Origin: Chloroflexota bacterium
GTDB taxonomy: Bacteria > Chloroflexota > Anaerolineae > Promineifilales > Promineifilaceae
Direction: 5' to 3'
DNA: 45,316 nucleotides
Assembly: GCA_017993775.1 (NCBI GenBank)
Contig: JAGOMA010000043.1
Coordinates: 1 to 45,316 of the forward strand
Position 1 is the stretch's first letter. Each line of letters opens with the position of its first letter. The notes beneath the pieces are model-generated. The model searched no databases and had not been told where the DNA came from. It saw only the letters and a program-made list of their open reading frames with translations. The position numbers and the translations under genes are program-made. Below are positions 1-8,019 of the stretch, piece by piece.

Positions 1-137
1 TCTTCGTCTGTTGTATGATCTACCACCCGGATGTCTTCACCTTTGCGAATCAGTTCGGCGATGCCATCGAGGGTGATGTATTTTTTGGCTTCTGTATCGT
101 AGAGCTTACGATTTGGATAGCGTTTGATAACCGGCAT
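1..137 (-). CDS. phaR: PhaR-type polyhydroxyalkanoate synthesis regulator, N-terminal part (3' end outside window)
   Basis: Starting from the ATG at 137, the minus strand encodes MPVIKRYPNRKLYDTEAKKY and then ITLDGIAELIRKGEDIRVVD, running off the window edge after 45 codons. The YPNRKLYDT...YITLDxIAxLIRxGEDIRVVD signature is the DNA-binding/PHB-accumulation domain of PhaR regulators. In characterised bacteria these repress phasin genes and their own gene and are released when PHA granules form. The start is supported by an AGGAG ribosome site at about 146-150. The two phasin genes directly upstream on the same strand fit this job, and an operator-like palindrome lies just in front of the ribosome site (152-168). 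The C-terminal part cannot be seen, so a longer fusion cannot be excluded. Confidence 0.88.
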   Translation of the reverse strand, partial: MPVIKRYPNRKLYDTEAKKYITLDGIAELIRKGEDIRVVDHTTDE

Positions 138-151
138 GGGTTTTGCTCCTC

Positions 152-168
152 ATGATACACTGCGTTAT
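152..168. promoter_or_regulatory. Operator-like palindrome O1 before phaR
   Basis: A 17-bp imperfect palindrome, ATGATACA-C-TGCGTTAT, centred on 160. It matches the two sites before the phasin gene (1292-1308 and 1317-1333); the shared pattern is ATRAYRCA-C-TGCRTYAT. It lies between the predicted transcription start (near 173) and the phaR ribosome site, a position suited to autorepression. The GCA-n-TGC core agrees with the TGC/GCA-rich character reported for PhaR operators in other bacteria. The assignment to PhaR is inferred. Confidence 0.6.
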
Positions 169-179
169 TTAGATGATGG

Positions 180-208
180 ATTATAAGCCGGTTAGGTCTG
201 GATGCAAA
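180..208 (-). promoter_or_regulatory. Sigma70-type promoter of phaR
   Basis: On the minus strand a -35 TTTGCA (203-208) is followed, after a 17-bp spacer, by a perfect -10 TATAAT (180-185). The predicted start of transcription is near 173, about 36 nt before the phaR ATG. Operator O1 lies immediately downstream. Confidence 0.55.
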
Positions 209-214
209 AGAACA

Positions 215-245
215 GGGGGGAGAAAACGATTTGTTTTCTCCCCCC
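215..245 (-). terminator. Hairpin between the phasin gene and phaR
   Basis: Two perfect 13-nt arms (GGGGGGAGAAAAC at 215-227 and its complement at 233-245) surround a 5-nt loop. On the minus strand the hairpin follows the phasin stop and is trailed by a short T-rich run (TGTTCTTTT). It probably ends the phasin transcript and isolates phaR, which has its own promoter. The T-tract is imperfect. Confidence 0.5.
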
Positions 246-374
246 TTAGCTCTTTACCCCAGAGTGCTCCAAAGGAGATGCCCGTATGATGATGCCTGAT
301 AGCGAGGCGTCAGATAGTGGTGAATTGGGTAAACGGCCGTCATTGTGTTGGCGCGTACGGCCGTTTGGTTGGCT

Positions 375-752
375 TTAGGCCATGGTTTTTTTCAATGTTT
401 CTACTTTAGCAGTCAACTCAGTGACTTTGGCGTTGAGGGCGTCGATGTCGCTTTTGGTGGGAATGTTGAGTTTGTCCAACAGGCCTTCCAGGCGTTTGTC
501 GACTTCGTCTTGCGCCGTGTGGGTAGTGTCTTGGGCTTTCTTTTTGCGCTTTTCGACAACTTCATTGATGAGTTTACGGCCGTCTTTTTCGGCAATTTCG
601 CCACGGTCAATGAGTTTGTTTACAAATTCTTCTACTTCTTCTTGAGCCAGAACGACGGCGCCAATGCCAGCCATCAATACACGACGGACTGCATCCAACA
701 AGGCATTGGATTCTTCGCTGACTTCTTCTTCGATGATCTCGATTTTGGCCAT
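375..752 (-). CDS. Phasin-family PHA granule-associated protein (125 aa)
   Basis: A 125-aa acidic, helix-rich protein with almost no Cys or aromatic residues. It has a hydrophobic N-terminal helix (LLDAVRRVLMAGIGAVVLAQ, about 19-38), then EEVEEFVNKLIDRGEIAEKDGRKLINEV, and a heptad-like C-terminal coiled coil (about 85-123). This is the layout of the phasin / poly(hydroxyalkanoate) granule-associated family that coats PHA granules. It lies 67 bp downstream of a second phasin on the same strand and upstream of phaR, so the two phasins are probably co-transcribed. An AAGGA ribosome site precedes the ATG. Identity to the neighbouring phasin is limited but the same blocks recur in order (LVGLGAAAMAQDE versus MAGIGAVVLAQEE), so they are diverged paralogues. 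Confidence 0.85.
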   Translation of the reverse strand: MAKIEIIEEEVSEESNALLDAVRRVLMAGIGAVVLAQEEVEEFVNKLIDRGEIAEKDGRKLINEVVEKRKKKAQDTTHTAQDEVDKRLEGLLDKLNIPTKSDIDALNAKVTELTAKVETLKKTMA

Positions 753-819
753 GATTTTGTCCTTTTTTCTCTTTTCGGCGGCTTATTGCATTGGCCGCAG
801 TTTGTCAGACGAACCCTGA

Positions 820-1209
820 TTAAGCAACAGTTTCCTGATTCAGTTCGTCGATTTTCTTGGACAGCTTGGTGATTTTGGTGTTCAGAGACCGAATCTCGGC
901 GCGGGAGGGCACGTTCAGGCGATGCAAAACAGCTTCCATGCGTTTGTTGAATTCTTTCTCGGCGCGTTTGTTTGCTTTTTCGGCTTCCTTTTTGCGATCA
1001 TCAACCATTTCGTTGACGGAATCAACAACTTTCTTTTCGGTTTCTTCGCCTTGTTCGACGAATTTGTCGACCAGATTGAACAGTTCGTCTTGGGCCATGG
1101 CGGCAGCGCCTAAACCGACGAGGAAGACCTTGTGGACATTGTCCACGACCATACCGGATAAACCGCCATTTTTTTCTTCCGCAACTTCAATTACTACTTC
1201 GTTTGTCAT
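820..1209 (-). CDS. Phasin-family PHA granule-associated protein (129 aa)
   Basis: First gene of the minus-strand PHA unit. It shows the phasin pattern: a hydrophobic segment (VHKVFLVGLGAAAMAQDE, about 26-43), a charged middle (NLVDKFVEQGEETEKKVVDSV) and a C-terminal coiled coil (AEIRSLNTKITKLSKKIDEL, about 104-123). Such proteins sit on PHA granules and control their size and number. A strong GGGAGG ribosome site precedes the ATG at 1209. The promoter at 1314-1342 carries one operator-like site in its spacer and one at its transcription start, so expression is probably gated by PhaR and hence by PHA content. No PHA synthase gene is in the window. Confidence 0.85.
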   Translation of the reverse strand: MTNEVVIEVAEEKNGGLSGMVVDNVHKVFLVGLGAAAMAQDELFNLVDKFVEQGEETEKKVVDSVNEMVDDRKKEAEKANKRAEKEFNKRMEAVLHRLNVPSRAEIRSLNTKITKLSKKIDELNQETVA

Positions 1210-1291
1210 GATTAAAACCTCCCAGGTTTTGTTTTTAGGATGCGTCTATCAAAGGACACAATGATTTAGATATTTAAGCTTGCAGGCGACT

Positions 1292-1308
1292 ATGACGCAC
1301 TGCATCAT
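1292..1308. promoter_or_regulatory. Operator-like palindrome O2 before the phasin operon
   Basis: The best of the three sites: ATGACGCA-C-TGCATCAT, symmetric at 7 of 8 positions per half-site, centred on 1300. It covers the predicted transcription start (about 1307) of the phasin promoter. Its centre is 25 bp from that of O3, about two and a half helical turns. Confidence 0.65.
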
Positions 1309-1313
1309 GGGAA

Positions 1314-1342
1314 AATATAACACACTGCGTCATGGATGTCAA
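1314..1342 (-). promoter_or_regulatory. Consensus sigma70-type promoter of the phasin operon
   Basis: On the minus strand a perfect -35 TTGACA (1337-1342) and a -10 TATATT (1314-1319) are separated by exactly 17 bp. Operator O3 overlaps the -10 and spacer, and O2 covers the start point. This is a classic blocked-promoter arrangement. A strong promoter under tight repression fits phasins, which are abundant only when granules are present. Confidence 0.7.
1317..1333. promoter_or_regulatory. Operator-like palindrome O3 inside the phasin promoter
   Basis: ATAACACA-C-TGCGTCAT, centred on 1325, symmetric at 6 of 8 half-site positions. Its right half equals the consensus TGCRTYAT. It overlaps the -10 element and most of the -10/-35 spacer on the minus strand, so a bound repressor would exclude RNA polymerase. 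Confidence 0.6.
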
Positions 1343-1487
1343 TACCTAATTGCTTGTGGCGGATTTGGCTGTGATTGCCGTGAATTTTGCCATCAACCAA
1401 CAGATTCTCTGCGGTTAAATTCCGCCTGACTCGCTGGGAGCGATTTTTATGACGGGTTTCGCGGTTCGGAAAAAGATGACAGGCGGG

Positions 1488-1493
1488 TATAAT
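1488..1493 (+). promoter_or_regulatory. -10 element upstream of the zinc-finger gene
   Basis: TATAAT at 1488-1493, with only a weak -35 match (TTCGGA, 1465-1470, spacer 17). Transcription would start near 1500, followed by the AGGAGG ribosome site at 1511-1516 and the ATG at 1527. This supports 1527 rather than the in-frame ATG at 1449 as the start. The rest of 1210-1526 holds the phasin promoter and AT-rich DNA with nothing else recognised. Confidence 0.4.
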
Positions 1494-1526
1494 TGGCGTT
1501 TAATTTTTCCAGGAGGCACATTAGCC

Positions 1527-2207
1527 ATGAGTGATGACGTTGTTCGGTGTGCTGCGGTGACCAAAGCGGGAACGCAGTGTAAAAATTATGCTCAGGAAGG
1601 ATCGGCTTATTGCCACCATCATCAGGATCAGCCAACGGCCGTAAGCTCCAATGCAGCGTCTGTTTCGCATTTGCAAGAGTTGGTAGGCGAACTGGACGGC
1701 CTGGTAACGGATTTGAAGCGCACGATGACCAAAGAAGAAGCGCCGAAAGACCCGACAATGGCTGATTATCCGCTGCGATTGATTGGGTTGGTGCGTGAAA
1801 ATTTGAGCCGGTTCTCGCCCGATGTGCAGTTGGGCATTTTGGAAGGATTTCAGGAAATGACGGTTGACGATCTGACCGATTTGGACACCTGGAAAGGCAT
1901 GGCCTATATGTTTGCGTATTCGGCGCGTTTTCAGGCCGGGCAGGTGAAAGAGCGGGTGAACCAACGTCTGCCGGAAGCGCTGCAGCCGGAGACGATGCTG
2001 CGTTTTGTGCGTGGTCATGTCGACCGTTTTGCGCCGGATGTGGCGAAAGATTTGATGAACAGTTTGGAAGGGGCCAGCAAAGAGGATTTGTTGGACCTGG
2101 ATACCTGGAAGGGCATGTGGTATATGCTGAATTATTCGGTGCAGTTTCAGGCAGAGCAGTTGAAGCAGCGGTTGATTGGCGAGGAAGCGGGCGATGATGC
2201 GGCGTAA
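1527..2207 (+). CDS. Zinc-finger protein with a duplicated helical domain (226 aa), function unknown
   Basis: An AGGAGG ribosome site (1511-1516) fixes the ATG at 1527. Residues 8-32 form a Cys/His cluster (RCAAVTKAGTQCKNYAQEG then YCHHH), like the small 'RCxAxTKxGxxCxNxA' zinc motif found at the ends of varied bacterial proteins. C8, C18, C29 and a following His are the likely ligands. Two tandem copies of a roughly 62-aa unit follow (about 82-143 and 154-215). Each runs RFxPDV - helix - L(T/L)DLDTWKGMxYMxxYSxxFQAxQxKxR, so an internal duplication is obvious. I do not recognise the unit. Its position beside a PHA locus and before an SCP2-like gene is suggestive but does not prove a role. Soluble, cytoplasmic by sequence. 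Confidence 0.75.
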   Translation: MSDDVVRCAAVTKAGTQCKNYAQEGSAYCHHHQDQPTAVSSNAASVSHLQELVGELDGLVTDLKRTMTKEEAPKDPTMADYPLRLIGLVRENLSRFSPDVQLGILEGFQEMTVDDLTDLDTWKGMAYMFAYSARFQAGQVKERVNQRLPEALQPETMLRFVRGHVDRFAPDVAKDLMNSLEGASKEDLLDLDTWKGMWYMLNYSVQFQAEQLKQRLIGEEAGDDAA

Positions 2208-2230
2208 CACCATGGGGTGGGCTGTTTAAG

Positions 2231-2635
2231 ATGGCTGTTTATGCTAGCGGTGAGCAGCTTTATGAGACGCTGCAAATTTTGTTCGAGCGCATGACGGCCG
2301 TTAACCCATCGGCGGATGCGGCTTTGTTGAAGTCGAGACTGCGGATTCGGCTGCGCTGCGTGGAGCCTGAGGCGTTTGTGATGTTTGATGCCCGGCAACG
2401 GCCGTTGCAGATTACCTATGGCGCTGTGGCGAATACGGCCGTTGACCTGGATGTTGGCGCGGCGACGGATGCGCTGCACGAAATATTATTGGGGGAACTG
2501 CGCCTGACCAAAGCATTGGGCAGCGGGCAGCTTAAGCCAAATGGGCCGGTGTGGAAGGTAACGGCGTTGGCCGATTTGTTCCATGCGGCGCAGGCTATTT
2601 ATCCGGCGGTCGCGCGCGAGCAGGGGCTGATCTAA
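2231..2635 (+). CDS. SCP2 sterol-binding-domain-like protein (134 aa)
   Basis: A small soluble protein starting MAVYASGEQLYETLQILFER. It has the alternating strand and helix pattern of the SCP2 lipid-carrier fold: LRIRLRCVEPEAFVMFDARQ, then LQITYGAVANTAVDLDVGAA, then a C-terminal LLGELRLTKALGSGQLKPNG block. That block resembles the 'DPxxALxxGKLxxxG' segment of SCP2 proteins. The family binds hydrophobic ligands such as acyl chains. It starts 23 bp after the zinc-finger gene, so co-transcription is likely. The family match is by pattern only. A clearer SCP2 protein lies at 19105-19515. Confidence 0.55.
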   Translation: MAVYASGEQLYETLQILFERMTAVNPSADAALLKSRLRIRLRCVEPEAFVMFDARQRPLQITYGAVANTAVDLDVGAATDALHEILLGELRLTKALGSGQLKPNGPVWKVTALADLFHAAQAIYPAVAREQGLI

Positions 2636-2737
2636 CCCATCTTTCATTTGTGGAAGACATAGCGGGAAAGAAAACGGCCGTTCCCCCCTGCCGACAAGTC
2701 AGGCTTGAATGATTGGCGTTTGTAAACGGAGGTTGGA

Positions 2738-3985
2738 TTGGAAGAAGAGATTGATTTACGGCCGTATGTAGAGGCATTGCTAAAAAATTGGCGGTGGATT
2801 GTGGCTACGGCCGTTCTTGCGGCCATTGTCGCGTTAGCAGCGAGCTTTTTGCTGCCCCCAACTTACGAAGCGACAACGCTGGTTGCTGTGACAAAGCCGG
2901 GTCAGTTGGTTCAGTTTGATCCCCGTTTTGAAGCGGTGGCGGAAACACAACCCTTAAAGGCATATCCCGAATTGGCCACCAGCGACGAGCTGTTGCAAGA
3001 GCTTCTGGCGGAAATGCCGGCGATTGCGCCGGAAATTGATTCGTTGGAAACTCTGAGGAAAGCAGTTGCGGCCAATGCCGGAGATGATCCCAGCATTTTG
3101 CGTCTAACTGTCACCTATCGTGACCCGCAGCAAACGGCCGCCATTGCCAACAAATGGGCGGAAATGTTTGTGGTTCAGGCGAATAGAGTATTTGGCAACC
3201 AGGGCGGTGACCAGTTGGCTTATTTCGAGAGCCAACAAGTAAGCGCAGCTGAAGAATTGAGGAAGGCGGAACAGGCCCTCATTGAATTCCAGGGGCTAAA
3301 TCGAGCAAGTACCATCAACAACCAATTGGCCGCCTTACAAAGTACCCAGGCGAATTATTTAGCCAGCAAACAAAAATTAACTTTTTTGCTGGATGATATA
3401 CAGGCGCTTCGCGAACAATTAAGCCGGGGCTCAGCAGGTAACGACATTACGGCGGCAGACCAACTGACGGCCCTGTTCTTGCAATTGAAAGCTTTTGGCG
3501 CGGACAGCGTTTCGCCGATGCAATTGCAGTTGGATCCGGCCATGACGTTTGGCGCCGTGGATCGTGCGGAGCAGATCGCGTTTTTGGATGGGTTGGATGA
3601 GACGTTAGCGGCGCGGATCGCGTCGATTGATCAGGAACTGTCGGCTTTGGAGCCGCAGATTTTGGCATTGCAGCAGGAAAAGCAGGCGACGGACACGGCG
3701 AGTAATGCGCTGACGCGCAATTATGCGGTGGCCGAGGAGACGTATACGGCGTTGGCGCGCAAAGTGGAAGAAGAGCGGATTACGTCGCAGGATACGAGCA
3801 GTGGGGTGCGGCTGGCCAGCAAAACGGCCGTGCCCACCGACCCGGTTGGGCCGCGAAAACTGATTAATGCCATTGTGGCCGGGATGATCGGGTTGATGGT
3901 GGCAGTGTTTATTGTGTTGGTAAGGCAGTGGTGGCACAGTAATGGCGTGGGGAGCCGCACGGCCGTCGCAGAGGAAACTCAGTAG
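2738..3985 (+). CDS. Wzz/PCP-type polysaccharide chain-length determinant (415 aa)
   Basis: Uses a TTG start at 2738, supported by a CGGAGGT ribosome site at 2727-2733; the sequence opens MEEEIDLRPYVEALLKNWRW. There are two membrane segments, about 18-38 and 375-397, with a large coiled-coil domain between them (about 150-215 and 285-345) facing outward. Just before the second membrane segment is AVPTDPVGPRKLIN, the proline-rich motif of polysaccharide co-polymerases that set chain length in Wzy-dependent export. No fused or adjacent BY-type tyrosine kinase is present; instead a Ser/Thr kinase follows at 4088. The location ahead of a flippase, polymerase and glycosyltransferase cluster supports the call. 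Four ACGGCCGT motifs lie in or at the edges of the gene. Confidence 0.85.
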   Translation: MEEEIDLRPYVEALLKNWRWIVATAVLAAIVALAASFLLPPTYEATTLVAVTKPGQLVQFDPRFEAVAETQPLKAYPELATSDELLQELLAEMPAIAPEIDSLETLRKAVAANAGDDPSILRLTVTYRDPQQTAAIANKWAEMFVVQANRVFGNQGGDQLAYFESQQVSAAEELRKAEQALIEFQGLNRASTINNQLAALQSTQANYLASKQKLTFLLDDIQALREQLSRGSAGNDITAADQLTALFLQLKAFGADSVSPMQLQLDPAMTFGAVDRAEQIAFLDGLDETLAARIASIDQELSALEPQILALQQEKQATDTASNALTRNYAVAEETYTALARKVEEERITSQDTSSGVRLASKTAVPTDPVGPRKLINAIVAGMIGLMVAVFIVLVRQWWHSNGVGSRTAVAEETQ

Positions 3986-4087
3986 TACTGTGGAGTGATT
4001 TTCATTATGGACGGCCGTGTTAGAATCAGCTCCTATTGTAAGGGTGTATCTGGCCTCAGCGCCATGAACTAGCCGCGGAGAAACACA

Positions 4088-6841
4088 ATGTCACAACCAA
4101 CCTGGATCGGTCGAACCATTAGTGGACGATATCATATTGATGAATTGCTGGGGCAAGGAGGGATGTCGGCTGTTTATAAGGCAACAGATCCTAATTTGCA
4201 GCGTGTGGTAGCTATCAAAATTATTCACGGCCATCTTTCGGGGGACCCGGATTTCATTAAACGATTCGAGCGTGAGGCGGCTGCGGTTGCCCATTTGCGC
4301 CATTCAAACATTATTCAGGTTTATGATTTTAATCATGATGGCGATGCCTATTACATTGTCTTTGAATACGTTGCCGGCGTTACCCTACAAGACAGGTTAA
4401 AAAAATTAAATGAACTCCACCAGCAGATGCCGGCCGGTGAAGCAATGGATATCGCTGCCGGGCTGGGCGAGGCTGTGCATTATGCTCACAAACAAGGCCT
4501 GGTTCATCGCGATATTAAGCCGGCAAATGTGATGTTAAACTCGCGCAATGAGCCGATCCTGATGGATTTTGGCATTGCTAAGATTGTTGGGGGAGCCAAG
4601 CATACGGCGACCGGGGCTACATTGGGGACGGCGCAGTATATGTCCCCGGAACAGATCAAGGGCGAGGCGATTGACGCCCGCACGGATATTTATGCTTTGG
4701 GCATTACGCTGTTTGAAATGTTAGGCGGCCGTTCACCGTTCGACGCCGATTCGACGATGGCCGTGATGATGATGCATGTGCAAAACCCGGTGCCGGATTT
4801 GCGCGATATTCGCCGAGATGTGCCGGTGGATGTGGTGATGATTTTAAAGAAGGCGATGGCGAAGGAGCCAGACGGCCGTTACCAGAATGCCGCTCAGTTT
4901 GTTGAAGCGCTGCGCAATGCACGCCTGAACCTGCCTTCTGAGGAGGTGACGTGGGCTGGTGGGGGTGTAACGGCCGTGGAAGACAGGACCATGGTCGAAC
5001 CAATGCCACCCATCAACGCGACGCAAAAAATCGACCCACCCAAGGGCGTAACGATTGTCGATGCGCAGCCCATTCAAGAACAGTACGTTCCCGTCCTACT
5101 TCCCAGCCAACAATACCCTGTGCGACGCAGCTCCAAAAGCAAGCTTCTGGCGTCGGTATTGGTTGTCCTCGTTCTCGCGTTAATTGCTGCCGGTGTCTGG
5201 TTTGCCTTTTTCCGTGGTCCAAGCGTAGAAGATCTGCTGGCAGATGCCGATGCCCTGGCCGCCGCCGGGCAATATGACGAAGCGATTTTAGGTTATGAAG
5301 ATATTCTAAAAAATATTGACCCCGCTAATGCGAACGCCCAAACGGGATTAAAAAACACCTTGCTTACTAAAGCAGAAAAAGCAGACCAGACTGGAGATTT
5401 TATTCAGGCTCAAGCCGAATTACAACGACTCTTGCAGTTAAATCCGAACGATGCCAATGTAAATCTGCTTATGGCTCAGAATATGGAAAAGCAAGAACGT
5501 TTAGCAGAGAGCTTGCCTTTTTATGAGAAAGCATTGACCGTTGATGAGAACCTTAAACCGGCGCGCGCAGGTTTAGCGTGGGTACATTATCAAATGGGCA
5601 AATACGATCAAGCATTAACTACCTTTACAGATTTTGCGAACATGTACCCAAATGATGCGGTTGGATATGAAGGTCAGGCGAAAAGCTACTTTGAGCTAAA
5701 TTGGTACGAAGAAGCTCTTTTACCCCTTAAACATTGGAGCGAACTCGAACCAGCTGCTCAGGAACCCTATAAAATGTTAGGACTAGCTAATGAACAGCTT
5801 GGTAACCTCGATGAAGCAATAAAACATTTTAGCCGTTGGGCCCAACTTTCAGAAACAACCAATTTAGCAGATGTTGAAACAGCTTACGTAAGAATAGCCG
5901 ATGATCAATTTCAATTAGAGCGATATGAAGACGCCATCGCCACCTACCAATTAATAAATGATCGATTTGCTAATATATGGGCTCTAACACAGATGGGGCG
6001 GTGTTACATGCGTCTAGCACAATATTCACAGGCAGAAGAAAGTTTTCGTAAAGTTATCGGACAAGCAACTGAGCTGACTGCTGTCGATTATCAGTGGTTG
6101 GGTCGGGCATTATCTGCCCAAGAAAAGTATGCAGAATCTCTTATACCTTATGAGCAAATGTGGGAATTAACGACAGATGACGCAAGTGGTGGCCTCTTAT
6201 TTGCTGATGCGTTGATAAGAACCGAAGATTATTCCAGAGCATTGACGATTTTAGATGATATAACTCAAATGAAAACATTTGATCCTGAAGAAACACAATT
6301 TTGGCGTCTTAAAATTCGTGCTGCTACCCCGCTGAAAATGTATGACTCTGCAATTGAAGCTTATGATGCATGGGCAAAATTAGAACCTGACGATTTGGGC
6401 ATCCTTATGAATATGGCCTGGCTGTATAGGCAAGCAAATGATCCGGAAAAAGCGGTAGAAATTTACAATCAGGTAATTACTCAGGATTCTAATTTCTTGG
6501 AGGCTTACAAAGAACTGGCAAAAGTATTTACAGAACTAAAACAATACTCCGATGCTGTAATTGCTTATCAGAACTGGATTCGACTTGCACCTAATGAAGC
6601 CGGGGCGTATTTGAGTTTGGGTTGGTTACTTATTGCTCAAGAATCTTTTGAAGACGCAGCAGAAATGTTTGAAAAAGCATTAACGCTTGCCCCTAACTCA
6701 ATTGATGATCATTTGGGATTAGGGGTTGCTTATTCTCGAATCAAGCGTTGTCCTGAAGCAATTCCTCACCTTCAATTCGTGCTTGATGCTGGTGATAATG
6801 ATTTAGCTAAAAGAACGATGGCTGTGTGTACGGGGAATTAA
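4088..6841 (+). CDS. Membrane Ser/Thr protein kinase with C-terminal TPR array (917 aa)
   Basis: Residues about 13-275 are a PknB-type kinase: glycine loop GQGGMSAVY (22-30), VAIK with K44, HRDIKPANVM with catalytic D142, DFG D160, and APE-type SPEQ at 186-189. A proline-rich linker leads to one membrane helix (about 352-375). From about 385 to the end there are roughly 14-15 TPR-like repeats, presumably outside the cell. It probably senses or regulates envelope or polysaccharide assembly, since it sits between Wzz and the polysaccharide cluster; this is inferred. Base composition changes sharply near residue 400 (about nt 5290): the kinase half is GC-rich with two ACGGCCGT motifs, while the TPR half is AT-rich with none. 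The gene may therefore be a recombinant of old and incoming DNA. Confidence 0.92.
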   Translation: MSQPTWIGRTISGRYHIDELLGQGGMSAVYKATDPNLQRVVAIKIIHGHLSGDPDFIKRFEREAAAVAHLRHSNIIQVYDFNHDGDAYYIVFEYVAGVTLQDRLKKLNELHQQMPAGEAMDIAAGLGEAVHYAHKQGLVHRDIKPANVMLNSRNEPILMDFGIAKIVGGAKHTATGATLGTAQYMSPEQIKGEAIDARTDIYALGITLFEMLGGRSPFDADSTMAVMMMHVQNPVPDLRDIRRDVPVDVVMILKKAMAKEPDGRYQNAAQFVEALRNARLNLPSEEVTWAGGGVTAVEDRTMVEPMPPINATQKIDPPKGVTIVDAQPIQEQYVPVLLPSQQYPVRRSSKSKLLASVLVVLVLALIAAGVWFAFFRGPSVEDLLADADALAAAGQYDEAILGYEDILKNIDPANANAQTGLKNTLLTKAEKADQTGDFIQAQAELQRLLQLNPNDANVNLLMAQNMEKQERLAESLPFYEKALTVDENLKPARAGLAWVHYQMGKYDQALTTFTDFANMYPNDAVGYEGQAKSYFELNWYEEALLPLKHWSELEPAAQEPYKMLGLANEQLGNLDEAIKHFSRWAQLSETTNLADVETAYVRIADDQFQLERYEDAIATYQLINDRFANIWALTQMGRCYMRLAQYSQAEESFRKVIGQATELTAVDYQWLGRALSAQEKYAESLIPYEQMWELTTDDASGGLLFADALIRTEDYSRALTILDDITQMKTFDPEETQFWRLKIRAATPLKMYDSAIEAYDAWAKLEPDDLGILMNMAWLYRQANDPEKAVEIYNQVITQDSNFLEAYKELAKVFTELKQYSDAVIAYQNWIRLAPNEAGAYLSLGWLLIAQESFEDAAEMFEKALTLAPNSIDDHLGLGVAYSRIKRCPEAIPHLQFVLDAGDNDLAKRTMAVCTGN

Positions 6842-6947
6842 ATTTAGGGTACGGTTTTTATCTTGCTCTTAAACTTGCTATTGATTAATTTGCCATAAGA
6901 AACCACGTTACCTTAGGGATTTTTTAGAGAATATTTAAAGTTAACAG

Positions 6948-8009
6948 TTGCGTGAAGAAGTGGATGTGCAGGTATGGCTTGAATTAGTGAAATCTAAATT
7001 GCATAAAAGGGTGTTCATACCAATTTTTCTTGTATTTATAATATTAATTGCCATGACTAGGGGACGACTAGGTCTTAGTCTTGGATGGTCGAACATTGGA
7101 CTGCTTGGTTTGAGCCAGGCATTGATCCAAGATGAAGAATCTAGATGGCCATCATTGTTCCTACCCGAAATGGCATTAGAAAAATCGCTCTTATTTAGCA
7201 AAAATCATTCTGCTTGGCGTGCATTGGGTTTTGTGGCAATACTTAAAGGAGAAGAGAGTAAGGCAATATTAGATTGGCAATATGCGGGGGATATGGGGGG
7301 CGAATTAATTCGTTGGGGGCACTGTGCGCGTGATGGGCATTGTTATGGGCAAGGGCTGGATTGGTACTATCGGGCATCAAAGGTTGAAACAGGATTGGGA
7401 GACTCATGGTATTACATGGCACTTGTTTATTATGGGCAGCAACACTGGGGCGAGGCATTGCAAAGCCTTACGATCTCATTGCAAGCCAGATACTTACTTG
7501 AAGTAGGTATTAGTGATGTATATTTGTTGCAAGGTGCAGTATTGCAATCTGCTTCCGATTTTCAAAATATAGATCAGGCATTGGAGTCCATTGATATGGC
7601 TCTTTATTTGGATGCATTCAGTTCTGATGCTTTGAAAAGTGAAGCCTTCCACAAACGTGGCTTTATTTATGAGCAACAGGGAATTAATTTGGAGGATGCA
7701 ATTTCTGAGTACCGTAAAGCTTTAGATCTTCAACCCGATCATCGTTGGGCGCGATTGCGTCTGGGGTACGCTTTGTATTTTGCTTATGGGGATGCTGACC
7801 AGGCTGAAGAAGAAATTAAGCAGGCGATTAGGTTGGGGGGGGATGATTTGTTTCTGAGATGGGCTTATCGTTACCTTGGTGATATATATCGCTATGAAAA
7901 CCGATTTCCTGAGGCAGTAATTGCCTATGAAGAAGCCATGAAGTTTAGTGAGGCAGACGAAGAATTATCTCAATTGTTAGATGACTTACTGCCTTTGCAC
8001 CCGAACTAG
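6948..8009 (+). CDS. Membrane-anchored TPR protein (353 aa)
   Basis: The first possible start is TTG 6948; a GTG at 6960 or 6966 is also possible, and no strong ribosome site decides. A hydrophobic segment at about 22-40 (FIPIFLVFIILIAM) should anchor the protein. The rest is helical, with TPR-like units that are clearest near the C-terminus (LEDAISEYRKALDLQPDHRW, about 246-265; PEAVIAYEEAMKF near 325). No catalytic motif. It follows the kinase-TPR gene after 106 bp and precedes the flippase by 10 bp, so it probably belongs to the polysaccharide operon as an assembly scaffold. Gene context is the only guide to function. Confidence 0.75.
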   Translation: MREEVDVQVWLELVKSKLHKRVFIPIFLVFIILIAMTRGRLGLSLGWSNIGLLGLSQALIQDEESRWPSLFLPEMALEKSLLFSKNHSAWRALGFVAILKGEESKAILDWQYAGDMGGELIRWGHCARDGHCYGQGLDWYYRASKVETGLGDSWYYMALVYYGQQHWGEALQSLTISLQARYLLEVGISDVYLLQGAVLQSASDFQNIDQALESIDMALYLDAFSSDALKSEAFHKRGFIYEQQGINLEDAISEYRKALDLQPDHRWARLRLGYALYFAYGDADQAEEEIKQAIRLGGDDLFLRWAYRYLGDIYRYENRFPEAVIAYEEAMKFSEADEELSQLLDDLLPLHPN

Positions 8010-8019
8010 GCGATTGGCT

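Noticed and set aside
345..872. Plus-strand open frame across the phasin gene
   Set aside because: It is the complement of a clear phasin gene, with Phe-rich nonsense translation and no ribosome site.
1449..1526. Upstream in-frame ATG giving 26 extra residues to the zinc-finger protein
   Set aside because: The AGGAGG at 1511-1516 and a TATAAT at 1488-1493 both point to the ATG at 1527.
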